Positions 57,552-64,000 of a stretch of DNA of 64,000 nt are shown in pieces (the stretch's first letter is position 1; every line of letters begins with the position of its first letter). Location of the stretch: contig BFEA01000217.1 in NCBI GenBank assembly GCA_003427395.1, positions 1,623,345 to 1,687,344 on the forward strand. The letters run 5' to 3'. The position numbers were made by a program, and so were the translations under genes. The notes beneath the pieces are model-generated. The model was not told the DNA's origin. It made no database searches and saw only the letters and a list, made by a program, of their open reading frames with translations. Source of the DNA: Chara braunii (taxonomy: Eukaryota > Streptophyta > Charophyceae > Charales > Characeae).

Positions 57552-58032
57552 GAGATGGACCAGAGGGATGAGTGAGGACTCTTGAGAGGTACTGACCACG
57601 CTCGTTTATGTCTATTTTCTGAGATTATTATGAGTTCTCATTCTTCTCTCACTCGATTGCCTCTGTTTTGTTCAAGTTAATCAGTGTTGTTTTCTGCATT
57701 ATTCTTGCTTGATGATTGTCATTGTGGACGTTTTGTCACAGTTCTCAAAATCAGATTGACATGATTGATGCATGCATAGCACCCCATAATTTTATGATTA
57801 TTGTTTGTATTAATTCTCCGCTGTTCCAAATCAAAATAAAAGATTCCTAAGACCGGGGACCGACGAAGATCGCAATTGAAGGGTCTCGCTTGAAGCCGGA
57901 CGCACACAATAGGAAGGGATTTGCATTATTTAATTTATTTTATTTATTGCAATCACATACAAAATCCTGCGTGACAGCCTGTTGGCTTTTCGGTTGCGCT
58001 AAGAGGCTCGACTGGAAAAAGTGCGACAAAAA

Positions 58033-58050
58033 TGGCGCCGTTGCAGGGGA
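58033..58050 (+). promoter_or_regulatory. tRNA-Asp primer-binding site, copy 2
   Basis: TGGCGCCGTTGCAGGGGA has one mismatch to tRNA-Asp compared with copy 1. Confidence 0.85.
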
Positions 58051-58361
58051 CATGAAAAAAATTCGTGTCCGGAACGAACCTGGGTCATCTTCATCTTTGA
58101 GCCTTGATTAGGACGTGAGAACTGTTGACATTTCTGTGAGCTTCATGTTAATTTTATTATTTTCATTCAAGTCTCGATTTTCTTGAGAATCACGACTACT
58201 AACTGTGATTTATTTCTTCCTTGTGTGAGGTACCACACTGGATCGGGAAAAGGAAATTGACATTATTGACTGGAGAGAATCGAGCTTGATACCTGGTATG
58301 CCTAATTATCGCCCAACACACTGAAANGAATTGAAAGGAAGNNTGGAACGNATCGGNACAG

Positions 58362-58715
58362 ATGTTGGTCGACAGTGTTATGAAAGAATTGTGTAAATTT
58401 ACTACAAGAGGGATATTTCCTTACAGGTATGAGGCTTGTTGGGGCTATCATTCTTGTGNCTCAACCATCTGCGTAGTGCTGACTCATTTCCTGGANGGAG
58501 ATATTTATGATATCCGCCTATATGTCAAGGAAGGAGGCAGTAATGATGGTGAAAATTTTAATTGGTTATGGGAGATCGTGATCCAATTTATCGATGATGA
58601 AAAGACAGATCTGATCAAGCAAAAGAAGAAAGTGGAATGGGGTATAATGTCAGTAGCATACAAGACTGTTCCAATCCCTCCTATACCTGACAGCTATTGT
58701 GATGCGACTAACTGA
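58362..58715 (+). CDS. Leader ORF A, copy 2 (117 aa)
   Basis: Intact with two ambiguous bases inside. GDIYDIRLYVKEG has Leu where copy 1 has Pro. VPIPPIPDSY is kept. Confidence 0.6.
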   Translation: MLVDSVMKELCKFTTRGIFPYRYEACWGYHSCXSTICVVLTHFLXGDIYDIRLYVKEGGSNDGENFNWLWEIVIQFIDDEKTDLIKQKKKVEWGIMSVAYKTVPIPPIPDSYCDATN

Positions 58716-58764
58716 CTGCCAATAATCAACATGGTATTGACAAGAGAGAAAATAAACAGTGGTC

Positions 58765-59249
58765 ATGAGAGCTGAAGAGGTTTCGACAGAAGTAATCAGA
58801 CAAAGATGGTCAAATTTCGGTAGAGGTTGGGTCCAAGTTAAGAGAAGATTGAAGGTCTACTACGGTCGCTGAATACTCGAAGTAAGAGAGAGACATTTCC
58901 ATATGAAGTTGTTAGGTATGAGATGGTCGAGAGTTGATGGGAGCAAGAACGATTATATGTACTGACATTCTATTTCACAGACCTGGATGTGTATGACGTA
59001 AGAATCTATGTCCCAAAGGAAAGAAGTGTTGATGCAGTGTTTGAGAGATGTTGGAGATTTGCTGAAGAGGTAGTACTGAGAGAGAAAAAGAGACTTGAGA
59101 GAGAAAACAAATGCTTCACTGGGTCGACTCGATTTGCTGTCTTTGATGGATTCCGAGTCCCTCCCATACCTAATATTAATCTATCTAAAAACAATTGGTA
59201 CGCCATGATAAAGTTTGCATGGAAAGTGAAGAAAGTCCAAGAAGAATAA
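58765..59249 (+). pseudogene. Leader ORF B, copy 2 (frameshifts, keeps ATG)
   Basis: Has ATG at 58765, which copy 1 lost. Small deletions at about 58825-58850 and a TGA near 58936 break it. The part from 58989 (MYDVRIYVPKE to FRVPPIPNI) is open to 59249. Confidence 0.55.
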
Positions 59250-59765
59250 TCTCAGTAGCCAGGATAACTACTGTGAGGGGTAAACTGTATGAGGTAGTAG
59301 GGTTTGATAGTCCTTTTGTGATCCTGAAATATGAGACTTGTGAGAGAGGACTCATAATATTTCACATACCAGTGGTCAAATTCCTAAGTACTGGCAACCT
59401 GGACGTACGGATTTATGTATCAGCAGGGCTAGAAAAGGAAGATGATTACTTGAAGTGTCAGACAAGCGCTTATATTAGTCTCATAAGAACCAATGAATGG
59501 CTTGAAAAGCTAAAGAGAAAAGTAACCTTGGGGAAAAAAGTGAGACAATTTGAGAGGCTTCCTGAGTTTTCAATTATTAAGGGATTTGAAGTAGGAGAGA
59601 CTTGATGCCTCTGTTGGGAGCCATTGCTGAGATTGGTAGAGCAAGAGAAAAAGACTCCACTGTGATGATAAAATCCCTGCTCCTGAGTACCTTCGAACAC
59701 AAATTTGAGATCCCTGATTGTGTCCAACCTGAGATCTACCTTTCATATGTTGCTTACGATGATTA
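59219..59765 (+). pseudogene. Leader ORF C, copy 2 (one frameshift)
   Basis: ATG at 59219; open past the copy 1 stop. A 1-bp deletion near 59590 ends the frame early at 59605. The original frame appears to run to TAG 59763. Confidence 0.5.
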
Positions 59766-59768
59766 GCA

Positions 59769-60059
59769 ATGCCCAGTTTGACTGAACAGCTGACACTAGG
59801 AGTTGTGTTGGAGGGTAGAAAAGTCAAGATAGAAGGGACTCTTTGGATCTCTGACAGAAATCTTTCTACCCTGGATGAGTTTGAGTTTTTGCAGCCTTTC
59901 TAAGATCGCATGAGAGACTCTGCCTTAAGAGTTACCACTGACCAGACTGAGATAAACTATCTGTTAAAGGTAGTGAAAGTGGGAACTATTGAGAGAGTAT
60001 CATATCACACTTTTCAGGAACGGGTCTCTCTTGCAAGAAGGATCAACAGTGGGTTATAA
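59769..60059 (+). pseudogene. Leader ORF D, copy 2 (internal stop)
   Basis: ATG at 59769, TAA at 59901 (Leu in copy 1), end at TAA 60057. The stop differs from that of copy 1, so each copy decayed independently. Confidence 0.5.
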
Positions 60060-60062
60060 ACG

Positions 60063-60328
60063 ATGCAATTTGATTATGAGATTATAAACCTGACTCGATA
60101 TTTTATGATCCGGGGTACTATAAAGGGGTATAATAAAAGGTTGAATAGAGATGATGAGAGAGAGTTGATTAAGATTACATTGGAAGGCTGAGAAGGATTG
60201 CACTGCCCTTGATCACTACCCAATCAATTATTGCTTATACCCTATATGTACAGAACTCTCAGGGGGTAGAGCAGACAAGAGAAGAGAGGAACGAGTCTGT
60301 ATCTCTTGCGAGGAGAGTGAGGGATTGA
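60063..60328 (+). pseudogene. Leader ORF E, copy 2 (frameshift)
   Basis: A 1-bp deletion near 60170 breaks the frame; the end, including VSLARRVRD, is still recognisable. Confidence 0.5.
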
Positions 60329-60389
60329 AAGGCGGAGAAGAAAAAGGACAAGAGTCACAGAAAGAGAGGGGAATACTTGGGAAAAGTCT

Positions 60390-61623
60390 ATGGTCAAGAT
60401 GGCAGGGCGAACAAAACTGAATACATCTGCAGGGACCAATGAAGAGGTCTTGGTTGGGGTTATACGGGAACTGATCGAGAGAGTTGATACAATCAAAGGG
60501 GTGTTAGATATTGCAAGAGCAAAAAGACCAGATGAGAGAATTCCCTGCTTTAAAGGACCACAGGTTAATGACTTCCTGGATGAGTATGAGGTATTTGGGC
60601 TCATTTATGGTTGGACAAATAAGCAACGGCTTAAGCATCTCCTATCTTATTATGATACTGACTCAAGACTGACAGTTCATGAATTAATGGAAGGTGTTAC
60701 TACTTGGGAAGAAGTCAAGGATAGACTGAAAAAGAAATTTGAGAAACATTTAGTTCCGACTACAACTAAGGATTTACTTAACATCAAAAGAGCTAAATAT
60801 GACACTTTCAATGTTTTTCTTCAAACCTTCATCCGAACAGCAAGAAGAATTTCATATTTGGACGAAGCTAAGAGATGCCATATATTTTTGACAAATTTTA
60901 CGGACACTTAAAGGCAAGCAGTCCTTAATCAAGCTCAGCACTATCCTCTCAAATGGGATGAAATGGTGGCAATCATTAGAACTCTACCTATTGTCTTCCA
61001 TAAGAAATGGTCACTGAATCAGATCAGTACTTTGGCCAAGGATTGGGACACTGAGAATGGAATGAATAGAGAAAATAATCTAACCGCTGAGAATATTCTT
61101 CAAAAGGTGATGACTAACTTTATGCCTGCAAGGCCTGCAATGGTAAGAAAGGGAATTCGTCCAGAACCAAAGGAATGGGAAGAATGGTGATGGAGGAAGC
61201 AGGGAGAGAAAAAAATATGTTGAGCGTCCTAAAAGGAGTTTTACTTGCTACTATTGTGGCGAAAGTGGACATACTACCACCTATTGGAAGCCTCTTGAGG
61301 AGGATGTAAGGAGTGGAGTGGCAAAGAAAGATGCAATGGGACATGTCTGTGATAGTTCATGGAATAAGTTGGACCCCAGACATCCGGGAGGTATGAGGCT
61401 TCTTGCTCTTAAGCATGATGAAAAGATGAAGATTAAGAAGAAGAGAAAGACCAATGTGAATGTTCATCTCCTCGCTGGAGATTTGCCTAGTGAACTGATA
61501 CAAAGAACAGATGACCCTCATACCATGATTGAGTTATATCTGCAGTCCTTAACATTGACAGAGTGTGAGTCTAGTGAGGCATCAACAAGTGAGTCTCCAT
61601 TGGGAGGGAACCCTACTTTTTAG
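60390..61623 (+). pseudogene. gag: Family I gag, copy 2
   Basis: Starts at ATG 60390. TAA at 60909 and a roughly 71-bp deletion near 61137 remove the acidic run and shift the frame. The zinc knuckle remains visible, again ending in Trp instead of Cys. Confidence 0.8.
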
Positions 61624-61659
61624 AATCCCTCTTGATTAGTAGAGTCCTCTTCCAATGAA

Positions 61660-62616
61660 ATGGTTAATTTTCTGGCTAACATGATGTCATTCCATGGTGA
61701 TCTACCCCCAGAGCTTATCATGGAACTTGGTATTAGGGTTGGTGAAGTAAGGAATCACCAAACCCGTATGACACCTCAAATGATAGAAGGAAAGAAAAGA
61801 AAGAAGGCTGAGGAGTCACTTATCGACATCCTTGATGATCCTGAACCAGAACGTTCACAGAAAAAGAATGAACAGGGGAGAAAAAAAAAAATTGTCCTCA
61901 AGAGTGATTTGGACGATGGGACTGTGATTTCTGATGTAATTGCTAAGATGCTGGAGGAAACGGAAGTGACATTGTCTTTCAACGAAGCAATGACGCTAGC
62001 ACCCAAACTGAGAGAAAAATTGAAAAGGTTAATTGAGAAGAAGAAAATGGAAGTTAATTATTTGGGGTCAGTCTTTCCCAACCAAGTGAATAGATCACTA
62101 CCTGGTTGCAAGATGAGATTTGCAACCATGGGTTGTGGGCATCTTACAATTCGCATTAAATAAGTGAAGATTTTAGCCCTAGTAGATTCTGGGGTAGAGA
62201 TGATACTTCTTTCACGAAGAACGATGGAAACATGTAATTTATCTATTGACAGGCCTGCACAAAACGTAATGAGTAATATTGCAGGAGAACTGTTCGTGGC
62301 AGGATTTATTGATAATTTGTCTATCAAGGTTGGGACAATGACTGTAAAGTTACTGGGTTTTGTAGTATCTGATCTGAATCATGACTGTATCTTGGGAACT
62401 TCATTCTTGCATAGGATAGAGGTGGTCCAATTTTTCAGTCATGAGGGGTCATCTTGGATCAGCCTACAGGATCCAGAAATTGCTCAAGAGCAGACCTTTA
62501 TGGTCGGTACGAAAAATGATTTCAAGCATCAACTGTCTGCTAACTCGATCAGGAGGGAGGAATCTGCTGAAAGGGTTAAGAGACTAAAGGAGGAAGGAAA
62601 ACGAGAAGCAAAATAA
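61660..62616 (+). pseudogene. Family I aspartic protease ORF, copy 2
   Basis: Same structure as copy 1 including the TAA (62161) just before the catalytic domain. The active site reads LVDSGVEM where copy 1 has LVDSGAEM; the usual Ala after Gly is Val. Confidence 0.75.
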
Positions 62617-62804
62617 GAGATTTCAGTGGGAATCAATCAAGTTTTGAAGATGATGAGAGTCCTTGGTAAACTCGAGGATTAGGACGGGCAAATTGAAGCC
62701 TTCAAGAAAGTTGTGAAAACTGCTAAGGGAGGGAAGATAAAATTGAGATTTGCATCGATTCGCCCTTTTTAAGGAAAATAACTACTGGGTCAAAAAGAAA
62801 GTAG

Positions 62805-64000
62805 AAGCCCAAGGGGTTGAAGAAAAACCCAGTGACAGTCTTAATAGAGAAAGACTATGATGAAGCATTGGAAAATGAAAGACAAATTATAAGAGCATTG
62901 AGAGAATCAACAAAACTGGAGAATAGGGTCACTAAAGAAAGGTTTGACACAATGAAGATAGGCTCGGATCAGTTTATCCTGCCTAAAGAGAAAGAATATA
63001 TATTCAAGATGTGTAAGGAATTCTCTGGTGCCTTTTCTTTTAATGATGAAGAGAGAGGGCAATTGGCCATGGACATGATGAAGATGGCTAAGATTTGGAC
63101 AGTTGATCATGTTTCATGGAATGATAGACCAACCAAGTATGCCTTGAAGGAAGAAGCAGAGGTTCTGAAGTATCTTGACAAAAAAATTGCATCTAATGTT
63201 GCTGAACCTACTGATGGACCATATGCTAACCATTGGTTTTGTTTCTTGAAACCAGGGGGTGGGCTAAGATGGATACAGAATCTTCAGAAGCTCAATTCTG
63301 TGTCGGTACGTGATACAGGTAGTTTTCCTAATGCTGATCTCCTCGCTGAATCCTTTGCTGGTCGATGTATTTATTCCCTTGTTGACCTATATTCTGGCTA
63401 TGATCAGTTCCCTATTGATCCCACCAGCCGGCCGATGACTGCCATGCACACGCCAAGGGGGCTTGTTCAGATGTGTGTGGTACCTCAGGGCTGGACTAAC
63501 GGAGTGGTGGTGGTTCAAAGGGATATGATCAAAGTCATGCAGGACATCTCTCATGAAATAACCAGTCCCACCATTGATGATAATCCTGTAAAAGGACCCT
63601 TGGTAAGAGATGAAACTTTGGTCTCAGGGGGAGTCAGAAAGTTTGTCTGGGAACATGCTGAAGGAGTAAAGATGGTCCTAGAAAGACTTCAGAAGTATAA
63701 TTTGACTGCCAGTGGACCAAAGTCCCTTCTCTTCCAACCAGAAGTGATAATCTTGGGCTTTATATGCTTCTCCAAGGGTAGAAATGCAGCTCCCAAGAAG
63801 GTAGATAAGATTCTGAATTGGCCTCTGCCTCTCAAAAGAGTGACAGATGTCATGAGCTTCTTGGGAGTCTGTGGATTCTGGAGGATTTTTTTTCCTCATT
63901 TTGCTGCCCTTGCAGAACCTCTGAGAGAAATGGTAAGACAAGGGGTTGACTTAGCATGGAATGATAAAAGACAAGCTGCAGCAGAAACGTTGCAAGAAAA
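62805..64000 (+). CDS. pol: Family I reverse transcriptase, copy 2 (partial)
   Basis: Open to the window end and apparently identical to 43516-44711 of copy 1. Contains the RT catalytic Asp in SLVDLYSGYDQ, the TIDD motif and the start of the connection domain. Confidence 0.85.

Larger units (their letters stand above)
30339..58028 (+). mobile_element. Family I giant-LTR Ty3/gypsy retrotransposon, copy 1 (27.7 kb)
   Basis: Order: LTR (30339-38682), tRNA-Asp PBS, leader ORFs A-E, gag, protease, RT-RNase H, integrase, a long 3' region, PPT, LTR (49841-58028). The domain order RT-RH-IN is that of Ty3/gypsy. It interrupts the RNase H of family II, which marks its true left end. The five bases before the LTR are TCCGG; the matching target duplication should lie beyond the window because the array continues. 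Gag, pol and the accessory ORFs carry scattered stops, so this copy is inactive. Confidence 0.85.
49841..58028 (+). repeat. Family I LTR, copy 2 (8188 bp)
   Basis: Begins TGTCGGAGGG and ends GTGCGACA; about 97% like LTR 1 by eye, without a gap. TATAAAG at 50949, AATAAA at 57835. It serves as 3' LTR of copy 1 and 5' LTR of the following internal region. Confidence 0.88.
49841..64000 (+). mobile_element. Family I retrotransposon, copy 2 (partial, runs off window)
   Basis: LTR 2 is followed by its own PBS, leader ORFs, gag, protease and RT. Sharing one LTR with copy 1 gives LTR-INT-LTR-INT, the product expected from recombination between LTRs, or a misassembly. Confidence 0.8.

Overview
The window is eukaryotic repeat-rich DNA with no bacterial-style operons and no intact host gene I can name. 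Two Ty3/gypsy LTR-retrotransposon families fill most of it. Both primer-binding sites match plant-type tRNAs: the 3' end of tRNA-Asp in family I, and a degenerate initiator-Met site in family II. This suggests a streptophyte with a large genome. A charophyte alga is my guess, at low confidence, because the family I reverse transcriptase resembles the type common in basidiomycete fungi. Scattered Ns, one 145-N gap and a Nextera mate-pair junction adapter at 3742-3779 show a short-read draft assembly.

Layout. 1-7.2 kb: T-rich non-coding DNA, one possible minus-strand ORF (4150-4557), an Asn/Asp trinucleotide repeat, the adapter artefact, a fold-back element around a 40-T run, and two diverged copies of a dispersed repeat. 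7.2-26.0 kb: three diverged copies (A, B, C) of one long non-coding repeat. Copy C runs into the degenerate internal region of family II (about 26.03-30.34 kb: PBS, gag, protease remnant, RT, RNase H), so I read A-C as LTRs or LTR fragments of family II. B and C carry arrays of a 123-bp repeat, an array of hairpins with variable stems and a shared loop, and pieces of large-subunit rRNA. C also carries a fold-back MITE whose empty site is visible in B.

30.34-64.0 kb: family I, inserted into the RNase H region of family II. Its LTRs are unusually large, about 8.34 kb (30339-38682) and 8.19 kb (49841-58028). Each starts TGTCG, ends CGACA and is followed four bases later by a tRNA-Asp PBS. The first internal region (38687-49840) holds five small ORFs (A-E), gag with a zinc knuckle, aspartic protease, RT-RNase H, integrase, and a 3 kb 3' region with repeated hairpins, repeated polypurine-tract-like motifs and an antisense ORF. 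After the second LTR the internal region starts again (58033-64000), giving LTR-INT-LTR-INT in tandem. The LTRs contain four further ORFs. Several LTR and leader ORFs are paralogues of one another, which is the most unusual coding feature here.

Both family I copies are decayed by private stops and frameshifts, but they share two stop codons. From about 43034/62323 to the window end they look identical after several percent divergence upstream, which points to gene conversion or an assembly duplication. By standard retroelement biology, gag packages the RNA, protease matures the polyprotein, RT-RNase H copies RNA from the tRNA primer and integrase inserts the DNA. The roles of the accessory ORFs are unknown.
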